64,000 bases of DNA from Holothuria scabra (GCA_037179385.1 CM074185.1:8241371-8305370); one strand, 5' to 3'; shown: positions 21,549 to 34,335, counted from the stretch's first letter. The notes: generated by a model from the letters alone, not told the origin. A program made the numbers and translations.

Positions 21549-23436
21549 GGATTGACGGACCGAGACGGACGGATGGATAGATAGACAGATTAGGCTTTTC
21601 TGCTCAATTTCTAACCTTGAAGAGTGAGAAAATTCTGATCAAACTTGTGACTCTTCATGGCATAAACTATGTGAGAAGCACATTATTAAAGGTATGTTGC
21701 CATGTTAGGTCACACCTGTCTGTAACGGGCTACCTTTCGTACATTTTATACAATTAAATATGAAAAATGTTGTCACATGATTTGAAAGATAGTTTTTCAT
21801 GGTTATTCATAAAATTAAACAGGCTGCTATACAAATCCAAGCTGGGTCCAAGGCTGAATTTTCCGGTAGGAAGGGAAAAGACGACAAACAGCATGCCTCA
21901 CGATCCCCTCTTTTCATGTCATACTATAGGGTGCCGAAGTGTGACGTCATTTTAGCCACTGTCAGTGAGCTTTATTCACTGGCCACTGGCTCCTTACGAA
22001 CAAAATCCCCTATTGCTTTATCATAGGGCTCAACTTCTTCAGTTTATTGCAGTGAAATGGGTTCTTCAATATAAATGAGAATCCAATATATGGTTTTATG
22101 TGTATTCGAAGTATTTTTACAAATTTCTTCAGGTTGGAACTTTCAAATTGTAACGTTTAAGACGGTTTCGTATAGTTCTGGTATAGGGAGGTTAAGAACT
22201 GCGCGTCTTTCGGTGAAATACACTATAGACCCATTAACATTTTTTACCGACTGATGTTAATCTCATTTCAAAAATGAAATCAATGATGTGGGGTGTCATA
22301 TGTCCAAGAACATACTGGTAACCATTACTTGGTCCAAGTTGCATTTTGTAACCAATGACAGGTACATTTCGTGTGTCGTTTTAAACGATGTGTATTCTAC
22401 AATATGTTTGCACGTAAAAGTGTAGTGGCTAGGCCTCTGAAAGTCCCTATCACTTTGTACGGGGAGTCTATGTGTAACTGAATTTCATTTTTTTTCTTCA
22501 GTTGCAAGGATTTTCAAAGGAAAAAGTAAAATGGATTGTTCCACAATTTGTAAGAGTACCATTGTGATAAATATTCAGCTTTACTTTGTGACATGTGATT
22601 TTATATATACAATTGAAAATCACAATTTTTGAAGGTATTGCGTTAAGTACGTTAGGCTAATGAGGTCGAAGTTTGTGTAGAACCATCGGAATGGGAACTA
22701 AGCGGAAGTGGCGACATCACTTCGGGATGGCTCATGTTTTCATGAAAGAAGCTCAAAATAGTAATGAACTTTTAAAATAGTCAATGCTGGAGAGATTTGG
22801 ATGGAATGAAGACTTTTAGAAAGTTTTTAAGGCTTACCTGTCAATCCGTCTGTCTGTCTGTCTGTCAGTGACTGACTGTAGGCCTATGTCCGTCTGTGAA
22901 AAGAACTCAAGAATATGCTGAACTCATCTCGATTGATGAAAAAAATACAAAAAATCGCGAGGCACAATGTGTTGAATGCTTGCGTGGGAACGAAGGAAAA
23001 CCAATAACATACTAATAGGCATTCATTCTCAGAGACAGGCATTCTTTGTCGGAGTTCGGGCAATCATTATACAGACCGGCATTCACGGGCATTCATTAAT
23101 AGGACCGTCTCTACATTTCATTTTGAAATTTTCAACATATGACACTGTTGGCACGCCACTCGTTCGCACTCAGTGTCAAAACCGTGTTGACATCTCATCT
23201 TTAATTTCGACATTTCATCTTAAAATCCAACATGTCATTTTGGAATTTAACAGTTCATTTGGCAGTCGACATGTCATTGTGAAATTGAAAATCTCATTTT
23301 TGATTTCGACATTTCATTTTCAAATTCAACATGTTATTTTGGAATTCAACATTTCATGTGGCAGATCGACATGTCATTGTGAAATTCGAAATCCCATTGG
23401 TATCTTCGGTATTTATGACACTAGGCTCGCTCCGTA

Positions 23437-24650
23437 ATGTACATAATTGTAAAATAGTCACTAAGAAAATTATGATCCTGTCATTCGAGAAATAAGACTT
23501 CAAAGATTTCCTAACTTGCAAACGTCTGAATGACTTAGACAAATAAGTGCATGCAAGTTAACGTTTCTTTAAATATAAGACATCATGTGTGACCGATAGG
23601 TCGTTTAAAGGTAAAGAGCAGTCCCCCCAAACCTATTTTGAAGGAAAAGCTAAATAACACAGTTTTCATCTTATTTCTCTCCAAAGTATCTTTCATTACA
23701 TTTTATGATTTTACTGTTGCATATTCAAGGTAAACCAAGCAGTTATTTCTGGTAAATTTCACATTTGAAGAGAAAAAACATTGTCACATGACTCCCAACA
23801 GCCAATCATGAAACTGGACAGTTTACTACACTTCTTCAATTTGGGATGACAGCTCCTGCCCTTTAAAAATGGCAAAAACATAAACAGAAAAGGAAATTCA
23901 AAACCTATAATTTCATAATACTGTTTGGTTGAAAAAAAAAACAGTTTTTAAGTACATTGTAGTGCAAAACGGAAAAACCTGAAAAAAACGAAAAAACATA
24001 CAAAAGACGAAGAAAAATTCACATCAACATTTCTTAACAGTTCAATCAGTGTTTCCCTGTTTATATGAGGTAAATAGGTGTTAGAAATGCCATTTCCAGC
24101 AATATTAGAGGCATTTTGGGCCAAAATTTTCTTGCGCTCCACGCCAACTCATGGTGGCACTTTCCCCCGAAAAGAATTCTATTCCCCCCCCCCCCCGAAT
24201 TTTCTTCTGCGGATAGAAAATTTAAACATGTTTTAATAGAAAAACTTGCGGATGAGAAATGGCAAAGTAGTCTTCTACCAGGGGCAGAAAATCAAATGGA
24301 AAGGCTGAAAAGCCGTGGCTTCGATCGTGCTGAGGCTCAGGGTATTTAATCCTGCCGAGCGCCCCTGCAGACCATTTTCGCCCCCTTTGACCGAAATCCC
24401 TAGCTCCGCCACTGCACCCAGCTGCAAAAACGGACCTGTGTGGAACTTGAGTACAACCATAAATGCTTTTGCATACTCTCTGAGATTGTCAGAATGCGAT
24501 CGGGATTGAATTAGCAAGGGTTATGTTATGATGTGCCTTGATCACTTGTTGCTTACCTAGACATGTCTGCCCCATTGTTTAGGACCTTATTTACATGTAG
24601 GTACGGCAGAACTGTATAAATTTTACACGTGGTACTGTGATCATTTTTCT
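23437..24650. other. no gene seen; hAT-like right terminus
   Basis: AT-rich, with C13 at 24184-24196, one partial copy of the dispersed CGCTCC...GGTGGC repeat (24107-24170) and a CTAGCTCCGCCACTG terminus ending at 24415 that resembles a hAT right end without a visible partner. Confidence 0.5.
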
Positions 24651-24652
24651 TA

Positions 24653-24680
24653 AATAAAGCCACCACTTACAAAAAAAAAA
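24653..24680 (+). other. AATAAA followed by A10 (retroposed 3' end?)
   Basis: AATAAA (24653-24658) stands 12 nt before an A10 run (24671-24680). This is the arrangement of a polyadenylated transcript copied back into DNA. I cannot recognise the upstream 150 bp as a known gene or LINE. Confidence 0.45.
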
Positions 24681-26794
24681 TAGTATGAGACCGTACTAAT
24701 TTACTTTCAATCCAGGTGAGTGTATTTTTAGTTATTTGAGCCTGATTTGAATTGGGAAAATGTTAAATCAGTAATGTGAAGGCTTCCAATATTACTTCTG
24801 CAAGGCGTTTGGAACTTCTTACTTTGGCACTGGTGGGTCTTGCCATGGGAAAGCAACAGGGACCGAATATTTGGGTCACCTGCCAGCAATTTTGCCATTA
24901 GTAAAATCTGGCAGACAGGCAACAGCTTGAAGACACCTATTGCCCATGATGCCGCAACTCTCACAATTTCAGCTGGAAGAAAACTTCTAGGGCAGAATCT
25001 CAAGCCTAGTTCAGGGAACAAAGTGTACGTGAGAACTAGGCCTATAGGTACTCTCTGTTAGGCTCGGCATATGCAGTACTACACTTACCCCAATGTTAAC
25101 ACTTACAGTAATTAGCAGTAGCAGTGATCATACCTTAAAGTTAAAGTGAGAACTCGCTACGCAACATGTAATGCAAGTGTTTTACTTGACTGCTTATGAG
25201 CAATCACTCATGTGGGGAAAAGATCGTTGTCACAAACCGCGTAAATTGCGCTATCAAAACAACGAACCCTCCTAACTGAGATACTCAAAGCATTTAATGT
25301 GCTGTCAAGACTGTTCTGCAATTATTGATTTGATTTTCCCGACAACCTCTCATTGCCTACAAAGAAAAAAAAATGGCTGCAATCTTATCGATTGCCTTGT
25401 ATTATTTTACAAGGTTCGAGAGCTACGGGGAAAAAGACAAAGCAACCTCCGAGAAACACTGTACGTAGACAAATCCTCCCATTAAGAAAGGGACAACAAA
25501 GGAACAAAATTTCGCTACTTACTGCAAAATTAAAAGCATTGAATCTCATCATTTAACTGTGAATGGGTAACACCCAGGTGGAGAAAACAACAGCGTCACT
25601 AGTCCGTGGCCCAGGCTGAAAATGAACTCTCCTAACCCAAGTGACTCAGAGCGGTTTGCTAAAAACACGGGCCTGCTCCTGTCAACACTCTTTTTCCGAC
25701 AATCTCACCCGCCAACGAAAAGGTATAAATCTAAAAGATGGCCTTGCAAAATCAAGGTCTGAGAGAACGGAAAATAAAATGGTACAATGATACTTTTCCT
25801 ACTGCTCTACGTATTTGAAGCAGCAATATTTAAACCCAAGCCGCGAATGACAAGCTTGCTACTGATGAAGCTGCGCCTTTCACAGCGAATGAGCAAGACA
25901 ACAGAAACCGGTCTAGCTTGGTCATAAGAACCAACCTCAAAATATTCACACCCGGCATAAAACTTAAAGCCATTATTAATCATTCGCATGAGGTCACGAA
26001 TGATGATCTCGGGCCTTTCCTAAAAAATTACAAGGTTCACCGACTTATAGGAACGTCAAATGGCGCACCGCCTACCCTTATTTTTCCTACTTGATTTACA
26101 TACCAGCTATATGGAAAAACCAGGGAGCTGTAAGGGAGCAGCTCCCTGGAATAACTTTCTTTCCTGAAGATTTTGGAAAACATCTGTCGGGTTGTTGTTG
26201 ATTAATTCACAGAATATCCAACTGGAGTAGGCCAAGTCCATAAGCCCAAGACAAGAAACGCAAGGAATTCTCAAGTACTATCCGATTTTGGTGGCTCTTA
26301 TTGGTGTTTTTGTTAACTCAAAATTAACTTTGTACTAACTGTAGCCTTGGGGGTCTATGAAGCGAGATATGATTTTTTTGACAGAGAACCCCTCCCCCCA
26401 AGCATTTTTAAAAGAAACTAAATAGGTTTTTATAACCTTTTTTGGCATAATATGTCCAACCCTGTTGGTGAATGGGACTGTTGTTATGCCTGTTCAATCA
26501 CCAATCACAAGGAAAGATTGAGGGGATCGGGTAATGGTCAGTTCATTTTACTGGAGGGGTATGGGAATTTTTTTCAGTGACGGACATCAAATGAGTTGAC
26601 CCTAAATGACCTTTGACTTTTAGTCCGCAGTAACTCCCCTCATGGGATGAATCTGGAATGGCCCTATACCCACATGTCTTCGCAAGGACCTATTTTAACT
26701 TTGTGCCAAATTTCATGCTTGTTTCACCAAACCCACAATTCTTCCAAATATTTCACCTATCTGCAGCACTAAGTGAGCCACAACTGGAAAAAGT
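24681..26794. other. no gene seen
   Basis: Short frames at 24728-25061 and 25297-25556 have no motif. A TGACCCTAAATGACCTTTGAC stretch lies at 26599-26618, shared with 28.18 kb. One hairpin at 26121-26148 is listed separately. Confidence 0.5.
26121..26148. other. 10-bp-stem hairpin CAGGGAGCTG
   Basis: CAGGGAGCTG and CAGCTCCCTG pair perfectly around an 8-nt loop. A related CAGGGAGTT hairpin occurs at 58196-58220. Confidence 0.8.
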
Positions 26795-26864
26795 GCCGTG
26801 GCCGGCTCGACTTGAACCAGTTGGTTGGCAACTGGGCCATTAAACTCCATCTAACTAACTAACT
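26795..26864. repeat. dispersed SINE-like repeat, copy 2
   Basis: GCCGGCTCGACTTGAACCAG, GGGCCATTAAACTCC and terminal (CTAA)n, in the same order as the copies at 19011 and 53471. Confidence 0.65.
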
Positions 26865-27471
26865 GCATGATCAAGTAGTTAGAGCATCTGACGTCCGATT
26901 TCTGAGCGAGTCATACTTAAGACTAACAAGAACCCAATAGGCACTGTGCATGGTCCCTTGCTGGATATTAAAAGAATTGCACGGCCACTAGAAAAACTGA
27001 TAAACTGACCTTCAAACTATAGAGCTAAGCAAAAGCTAATACCCAATGTTTTTAATATCCTCACAAGGGGTATTTTAGTACTAATATTCCATGAAATCAA
27101 AGATTTAATTTTTAAGGCCTTACTTACATTTAACTGGTATAATACTTGGTGATCCCTCAAAAACATTTCCTCATTTCAACATGTATATATGCTTGTAATC
27201 AAACTTAATATTATCACACATAAACAATACACAATGTGGTCAGAGAGAGAGAGAGAGAAATAAAACACCCCTTGTACTTCTGTCATAAGTTATTTTACCT
27301 GCTCTCAAATAAAACTCGCTATTACTTTAAAAAAAAAATCTACCATTTGCCCTGTTAGATATAGAAAACGGGGTTTATTCAGCAGGTGAGCTTAAAGCAA
27401 GTAATTAATGGGGTGTGATAATAAAACTGAAGAGGATTAGGTCACCTCACTGAGCACAGCAGTAAGAGACG
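26865..27471. other. no gene seen; short (GA)n
   Basis: AT-rich unassigned DNA with a (GA)n tract at 27242-27258. Confidence 0.5.
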
Positions 27472-27479
27472 TATGCATT

Positions 27480-27672
27480 CAGTGACGTAGCTACGGGGAG
27501 GTTCTTGGGGGTTAGAACCCCCCCCCCCCCATGACCCAGCCTTGCAATGCAAAAAACACCTAAAACAGCGGACTTTTCTCTCTATCCTTAGACTTATCCC
27601 TCATATTGTGCCCCAACCCAACCCCCGTGACACCAAAACCCTCCCCATGACGCAATCCTGACTTCGCGCCTG
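27480..27672. mobile_element. small hAT-type MITE
   Basis: 193 bp beginning CAGTGACGTAGCTACGGGG and ending TTCGCGCCTG, with a C13 run inside. Flanking octamers TATGCATT (27472-27479) and TATGCAGT (27673-27680) agree at 7 of 8 positions, as expected for an aged 8-bp hAT duplication. The termini match each other only partly. Confidence 0.7.
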
Positions 27673-27680
27673 TATGCAGT

Positions 27681-28326
27681 GCTTCTACTGGCATAGAGAC
27701 CAGTTTAATGCAGTGTGACCTGTGCTCATTGAAATCTAATAATTTCAGTCATTGCCCTCTTACGACTTCAAATTATCCAAAATTTGTGTACAATCCAAAG
27801 GAAGCATTTGAATTTTTAAGGTATTTGGGTGTGTACGCTGATCTGATGCAAAACCAGGTGAGATGAAAAAATCTATAGAACCTATCATTTTCTTGCTTAC
27901 AAGATTTTCTAAATAACATTTCCCGTAGTTGATGACCAGTGACCTTGATGACCTCTGACCTTAACCAAACTGAAATTGATATAAAATTTATATTTCTACC
28001 TCAAAACACTGTGTGTTACAAAGTTTTTCAGTGTTTAACCCCTGTTGACCCCAGATGACACTTGACCTTCACTAAACATATCACATTTTATCCTTACACC
28101 GTAACATATCCACACACCAAGTATGAAAGCTATCCAAGTTTCCTACCTATCACGTTGAGGTTTCAATTTTTTGACCCCTGGTGACCCTAAATGACCTTTG
28201 ACCTCCACCAAACAAAGCAGGACTAATTTTTGTACCATAATGCACTTATGTAAAAAGTATGGTCTCTATACAAGCTTCTTAGCATAAGTAATTGGGTAAA
28301 AACAAGCCAGTGAGCCAAAAAAGAAA
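27681..28326. repeat. TGACC-rich dispersed repeat region
   Basis: Several TGACCTTGATGACCTCTGACC / TGACCCTAAATGACCTTTGACC blocks (27948, 28046, 28182) spaced by AT-rich DNA, with lookalike sequence at 26.6 kb. It ends against the SINE-like repeat. No coding sequence. Confidence 0.6.
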
Positions 28327-28410
28327 GGCCGGAGTGGCACGACTTAAACCAATTGGTTAGAAACTGAGCCATAAAACGTGCCCTTTTCCAGCTTATCTAA
28401 CAAACTAACT
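28327..28410. repeat. dispersed SINE-like repeat, copy 3
   Basis: GGCCGGAGTGGCACGACTTAAACC then CAATTGGTTAGAAACTG and a (CTAA)-type end. More diverged than copies 2 and 4. Confidence 0.6.
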
Positions 28411-29314
28411 TATATGGAGGAACACGTATAAATGTTTTCGAAACTCGGATTTTGCAATATTTCTACGCATAGAACAACCACATTTTGAGTAACAAACGTG
28501 GCAGAAGGGAACCTGTTTAATCTCCTATTGAAAGTCAAACGCGTCTCATGATAATGCCTTTAGTAGACACTTATAATGATTACAATGATAATATCGTTAT
28601 TGTGGTGGGATGTGTGGTATACTACAAAGGAAAAGTTTTATTATTCGTCTTTACCGTCCATAATCATGTCGCAACACTCATTCAATCAGGATTTCTCTGA
28701 CTTAATAGTCATGACGTCACCTCTTTAAGTGATTTAAATAATTTGGACCGACGTTCGCTGGAACCCAAAGCCAGCACCTTACCATCAGCTAATTGATCTG
28801 ATCAGATCGACTGTTTAGTGAAACTGGCGCACAACAACATACCGGTATTTAACCGCGGCTGGTCAGTGCCTTACCTGCGCAGAAGACTTTGAGGCATATT
28901 CCTATTATGGTTTTGGAAGCTGAGGAGCTGAGAAAACAAACGGCTGCCGATGGATAAAAGAAGATACAACTTTCAGTGGGTCAACTGACACACCTGAAAT
29001 AATACGTGGATATATGTGACCGGGAAGACTGTTACAGTAAGTTTGGTGTAATTGTAAGAATCACCGGGTTCAAGCACACAAAATCCCAATGTGGTGTAAA
29101 CAACATGTAACTAATGCAACATACAACTTAAGTATATGAGTAATTTTAAGTGAATAGTTTTGTACTCACGGGAACATTTAACTGGAATCCAAGTTAACGC
29201 GTTTTACGTTTTAGCAATTTCATAAGTGTCACGCAAATCAATGTATAAATTTCTACAGTACAAACGCCGTCGCAGGCCTTCAGCTTGAGTTTTTAGTTTT
29301 GTCGTAACCACGAC
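28411..29314. other. unassigned; possible 5' exon 28740-29039
   Basis: 28740-29039 is less AT-rich than its surroundings and free of the repeat families seen elsewhere. It contains the 14-bp palindrome GATCTGATCAGATC (28795-28808) and ends at a good splice-donor match (TTACA|GTAAGTTTGG, GT at 29037). No long reading frame. This could be a non-coding first exon of a gene to the right; low confidence. Confidence 0.25.
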
Positions 29315-29490
29315 TAATATTTACAGAAGTAGCCTATATGCAGTTCCTTGTTTAGCGGTTTACTGAGTTTGTTTTTGTATGGTACTGTATACGAAGTTCT
29401 TGTTTCTAATATTTACAGAACTAGGCAGTTCCTTGTTTGGCGGTTTTCTGAGTTGGTTTTTGTATGGTATATACGAAGTTCTTGTTTGGT
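29315..29490. repeat. 92-bp tandem duplication
   Basis: The segment from TAATATTTACAGAA at 29315 repeats at 29407 with a few substitutions and small indels. Confidence 0.85.
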
Positions 29491-29930
29491 AAAAGTTAAC
29501 AACTTAATAAAATATTATGAGGATATCAAGAGCAATGCCTTTGCTTCATAATTCACTTAAGTACTCAGTTGACCTTTATTTTATGAACTAAAATTCTTTC
29601 GATTCATGAGTAGCCTATGTACAATTACATGTTCCTCCAAGTTTGCACGTTATGAAAACTTTCCAAAGGTTTTCATAGCGTTTTTAAAACAAATAGACGT
29701 CACATTGCCACGTTGATAAAAAAACATTTCCTAGAAACGTCGGTCTTTCATTAAGTGCTGTGTTTGCACGGTGGGTCTTCTGTTCATCGTGTTGCTAGGA
29801 CTTCCATACAATTTTATGAAAACGAAATGTACTGTTGATGTTCAAATGTAAGTCACGTACAGTACTATGGTCGTTCATACAGATTTGGAGAGTGAGTGTA
29901 GCACACATTATGTCGTGTGCTAGTCAAAGC
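29491..29930. other. no gene seen
   Basis: Unassigned AT-rich DNA without motif. Confidence 0.5.
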
Positions 29931-30060
29931 TCAAGTCAAAAAATTCCAAAATATATATTAAACAGCATAAAAAAATGAATTCAAATAGTCCAACTCCTAT
30001 CTGCATGGGACATTCTTGAGCCGAAGTATAAAATGTCAATTTAATTCACTCAAATTAAAA
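29931..30060. mobile_element. left part of a long-TIR MITE split by the hAT element
   Basis: Matches 62656-62778 closely (TCAAGTCAAAAAATTC, then GAATTC...AGTCCAACTCC, then GACATTC.TGAGC). Sequence after 32528 continues the match, showing that the hAT element inserted into this MITE. Confidence 0.75.
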
Positions 30061-32520
30061 CAGGGGTGGCGCCATGATTTTCCCGACGGGGGGGGGAGGG
30101 CAAGCTTCCCGACAGGGAGGCCAGTATTCCAAGGCCCCGACAAAGGCAATGAGTTAGTCCCGGTAGGATGTGGCTCTGCAGAATTTTAGGCGCGCGTAGA
30201 GCGCCGAAATTTTTTACTTTCTTTTTAAAAATACTTAAAAATCTGGAGTTTATTTTGAAGAAGAAAATTAAAAATTTTTGAAACAATTTTGCTTTTGTAA
30301 GGACCATTAAAATGTTGGGGTGTTTATTGAAGAATTTATCCTTCATGTGGGCAAAATCAAAAACGTTTTGTACGCAACAGATGAAATTCTGTTGGGGTTA
30401 TGCATGGAACCGTTCTAGGTTTACGTACTAAGGTCTAAAAACGAGAATAGAAGTTTGCCCGAAAAGGTTTTCCCTTTTTTGAACTAAGATTTGGAAATTA
30501 AGAGCTTATTATGTTGCAAAATTTTTGGGATTTAATATAAGAAAATTTGTTTTTTTGCAAGGTTAAAATGAAAAATTTGGGTTCTTCATTAAGTGATACG
30601 CCTTTCAAGAGCAAAATTAGGTAGAATGTCGCCGGCGTGATTTGAAGAGTTCGCTTCGGTTATTAGTTGTACTGAGTATCCATCAAATTTGGAAAATTTT
30701 GCCGCTTTTCTCAATCTGAAGCTTATATTGGGGAAAAATTGTTATTACATGACAGGGGTTTTTATGGAAGAATCTGACATTCCTATAAGAAAAATCAAGT
30801 AGGGGTAATCTGTAGGTTTTGTTGGTGTTTTAGGCAGATTGAGGCCCCTCGGACCAAATTGGAAAATTTTGGTAAAAAGTTGGCTTCCCATATGTTTGAA
30901 GTTTTATATTTTTGTATTTAAATATGCTTCTGGGAGCGTTTCAGTTTGGGAGGGGCGGTTTTTTCCCCGAAAAGTGAAATCCTGCCCGAAAGAGCACACA
31001 GATATTTTTGAAAAATTGAGAACCCCCAGACAGCAGGAAAAGGTATTTCCCGGGCTGATATGTACAAACAAAGTAGTCATTAATTTGAGCTTTCTTTCGC
31101 AATAAAATTTTCACTTTATAATTATACTGCCCCAAAACGAAGAATAGCCTAATATGCAAACATGCATTGTTCTGTTAAGTAATCTGTTCGGCAAAAATAA
31201 TATCTAAGCGGAGCGCCACAATCAGTTGGCGCCGAAAGAACAGAAAATTGTTAAAAAACTAATCCCTCAGACGGCCGGAAATGACATTTCTCAGACTTGT
31301 AAAATGAAGCCATCGTTATTCTGAACTTTCCTTTGAAATGAACGTTTAACTTCAATTAAAAAAACTTGCTACAAGTGATTAGAAAATATCCAGATAAAAG
31401 GTATCGTACTGCTACAATAAGATGTAATGGTTTTATCCCTTTTGGGGTGAAAACTATGCAACGGAATTGAAAACACACTAATGTGTTTGACTCTGCTAAG
31501 AATCTTCGTTGTATTCAATTGCAAGATCCACTAAATAGATGAAATTTTCTACGTGACTGCCCGCACTCCAGACTATAAATGATTTTACTTCCAGCGTATT
31601 TGAAAATATGTAGGCGCGGATGTAGGGCATTCCCAAAAAGCAGATGGGGCTGACCTAAGAGAAAGCAGGGGTGTGAGGGAGTTACACTGCTAATTTCCGG
31701 AATGTTTTATTGTTTATGTAGTGAAAAAGGGAGGACCTGAGGCCGTCAAAGCCCCCCCTTCTCCCTTTTGGATCCGCGCCTGATATGTCACGTTACAAGG
31801 TGGCTTCAAATAAATTTTCAGTCAGACTTATTGGGAGACATTCTTACGCTACTGTTTATCATTATGTGTAGCTCATTTTAGCCGATTTTCATTACCGCTG
31901 CTGCTAGAATTCAGTCGTCGGGACAGGCCAGACGGCAGACCATCAACTTACATCAACTACTCGCCCTTTTTGTACGGAAAATTCGGAACTGTGAGTTTCC
32001 TAGAAGAATATGGTGTTCAAGTAAACAAAATCAAGGAGATCGTCCGGGTGACTGGAGTTTTCAGGCCCACATCTTTTATCCGCCTATAGATGAATGCTCC
32101 CCCAACGAAATTTTATTTTCTCAACAACAGGGGAGGGCAGTCTTCCCCGACAGGGACATGACCTTGCGCGCACGGATTGAAGATTGGATGAGGGATTAGC
32201 TTTTTGGGGGCCTCCCCGAAAAAATGCCATCCTTCCCCGACGGGGGATGAGATAGGACAAGGCACATGGATGAGATAGGATAAGGTGTATGGAATGAGGT
32301 ACAACAGAGCTAAGAAGATGTGATTGATAATCGTTTCCAATATGCATTAAAATAGCATTGCAAGACAAAAAAAATGTTTTTTTTTTATTGATTTTATATT
32401 ATTTTTCGGACTCCCCGACGAAACCGCCACCCTTCCCAGACGGGGGGCAGTATTCCCCGACGGGGGGGGGGGGGCGGCATGGTCCCCACCCCACCCAAAC
32501 CCCTGCTGGCGCCACCGCTG
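30061..32520. mobile_element. non-autonomous hAT element, 2460 bp, perfect TSD
   Basis: Bounded by CAGGGGTGGCGCCA and TGGCGCCACCGCTG and flanked by the perfect 8-bp direct repeat AATTAAAA (30053-30060, 32521-32528). The 8-bp TSD and CAG.GG.GGCG termini identify a hAT-type element. Subterminal regions are rich in TTCCCCGACGGGG-type short palindromes at both ends. No transposase frame was found. The unoccupied site is visible in the paralogue at 62771-62778. A minus-orientation relative ends at 49357. Confidence 0.9.
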
Positions 32521-32528
32521 AATTAAAA

Positions 32529-32800
32529 TGGTACTTTGCGCAGCAATTTGTGATGTCATTGCTTGTATTACTCAAATTACAATTAGGCCTACTCAAACAA
32601 GGAAGTTTTCAAGGCCATAAAAACTTTTTCTTTAATTTTAAAGGGAAACAAAGCGGGCAAAGTGAGTTATACAACAAGAAAGTAACAAACTATTGCAAAC
32701 GTTGTCTGTTGTTTAACAAGCAAGGATTTCAAGGAAGTGAGAAGTTTGGCCAAGTTTCAAGGAAGCTCAATCTGTAATGATAGCTATTTTTTCAAGTTCC
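32529..32800. mobile_element. right part of the split long-TIR MITE
   Basis: Continues the match to 62779 onward (GGTA.TTTGCGC, GTGATGTCATTG, AAAGGGAAACAAAGC blocks) and then diverges; the right terminus seen at 63185 is not preserved here. Confidence 0.65.
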
Positions 32801-34224
32801 AAAATGGTTACTTCAAATCACACCTCCCTGGTTGAAATGAGTCAAGAATCGAGTTATTTAATTTTCAAAAGGGAAATTACTGGAAGAATTGTAGAGCTGG
32901 CTGTTAGTTAGAGTCTTCCTAATCAGAAAAATAATACAACAACTCGAATCACTGACTGACTCGACTAGATTCAAATAAAAAGTAGTAAATGACTCGACTC
33001 GACTGCAAAATTGAGCGACTCTTTACAACCGTACGTAGGTATTTGCAAGAAAAAAATGTTGGGCGGAGTCAGGCTCCACCTCGTCCTTTAAATCACTTCA
33101 CTGGAATGCATGCAGGCTACGTTCCGATGGCTACCTTCGTAGACAGGTCATCAACCAAGCTCTCACCAGCCTTTGTCAAGGTTTTTCGGCCAACAATAAT
33201 CTTTCATAATTTATTTACACCGTTAAGTTACATCCTATTACGATACCAGGCTCCGTACTTTTAAACCTCACATGGGATCTGCTTGGCCTCACGTATCTGT
33301 CCGCCCTCAGAGCCTGCCCGGCCTCAAAGTCTTTGGACAAAGTCTTAATAAATGTATCTTTGAATAGTCAAATATTCAAGAAGTATTTACGAAAATTACG
33401 TTGTCGTGACGTATAAACTATACTTGACCAACGAAAGTGTGACTTTCATTATGACAATTACAATCCCATGTGCTTCAATGCTCGCAGAACCAGTCCTTGT
33501 TGCTCTAGTAGGCCTACTACTGATTCCACATACGTCGGTGGTTGCAGAACACATCGGCAGACATTGGTAAATTAAGCTCTTACCAAATCCTGTCGATAGG
33601 TTTACAAATGTGTCATTCCCTTCTAATATCGACATAATGGTTTCAGGTTGCTGATTCTTATGTTGAAGTCTTCATTGCAATGTCTACACCAAGTTGAGCT
33701 GCTGAATGTTGTGCAATTAAAATCAAATCATCCCGCTTGCTGCACTCCATGTTCGCATGAAATCGTGGGCATGGTGCAGTTATGCAAATGCATGAACTGA
33801 AAACAACATACTCTCTGATTGGTTCCCTTAATTACTACCGATTTTTTAGTAGATTTTTAAACTGGTTTTAGTTAAACAGTTTGTGCATAAAATTAACCTT
33901 GTCCAGAGGCTTTCCGGTGTAGCGATTCGAGGGGTTGTAAACAGAGGAGGTAACAGCCAGTGTGTTACCAGATGGCCGGGGGGGGGGGGGGGGGTACAAC
34001 ATTTCGCCGGAAAGACTCGACAGAGGCTACAACTCAATCGCATTGTACTCAGTGAACTATATGATAGGAAGGCTCATTCCACAATAATGTAGTGAAGCCA
34101 ATTGAAGGTCACGTGATGTAGGTAAGTTTACTTCAATTCGTTTCACTTTAGCCTGAAAAACCATTTATGTTGACACACTGGTCTCCTGTTGTATGTATCA
34201 TACTGCACACAGTACAGTACCATA
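32801..34224. other. no gene seen; G17 run
   Basis: Unassigned; G17 at 33978-33994. Frames at 32989-33264 and 33396-33635 carry no known motif. Confidence 0.5.
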
Positions 34225-34335
34225 CACTAACAGCTAGGCTAAAGCCGAGGTCACACTACAGCTATAACGATACCGATTTCCGGACCGATTCTTTTGAGAA
34301 AAAATAGCTTGCTAATCATTTTGTGTAAGAGCGGT

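Larger units (their letters stand above)
20914..23434. mobile_element. Foldback-like element with ~600-bp inverted arms
   Basis: A 2521-bp segment whose two ends are long reverse complements: left arm 20914-21556 and right arm 22841-23434. Outermost bases are CGGAGTGCGCC / GGCTCGCTCCG, and both sides are flanked by TA (20912-20913, 23435-23436). Each arm has an outer block of ~23-bp subrepeats (AAATGACATGTCGAA type), a middle block and an inner (CAGA)n tract. The left arm holds an extra subrepeat duplication. The 1.28-kb centre (21557-22840) has no recognisable transposase, so the element is non-autonomous; a superfamily cannot be assigned. Confidence 0.88.

Noticed and set aside
21516..21600. 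Independent GACA/GATA satellite
   Set aside because: The mirrored tract at 22848 shows that it belongs to the Foldback arms.
22976..23437. 153-codon plus frame
   Set aside because: Lies entirely in the right Foldback arm and reflects its subrepeats; no domain.
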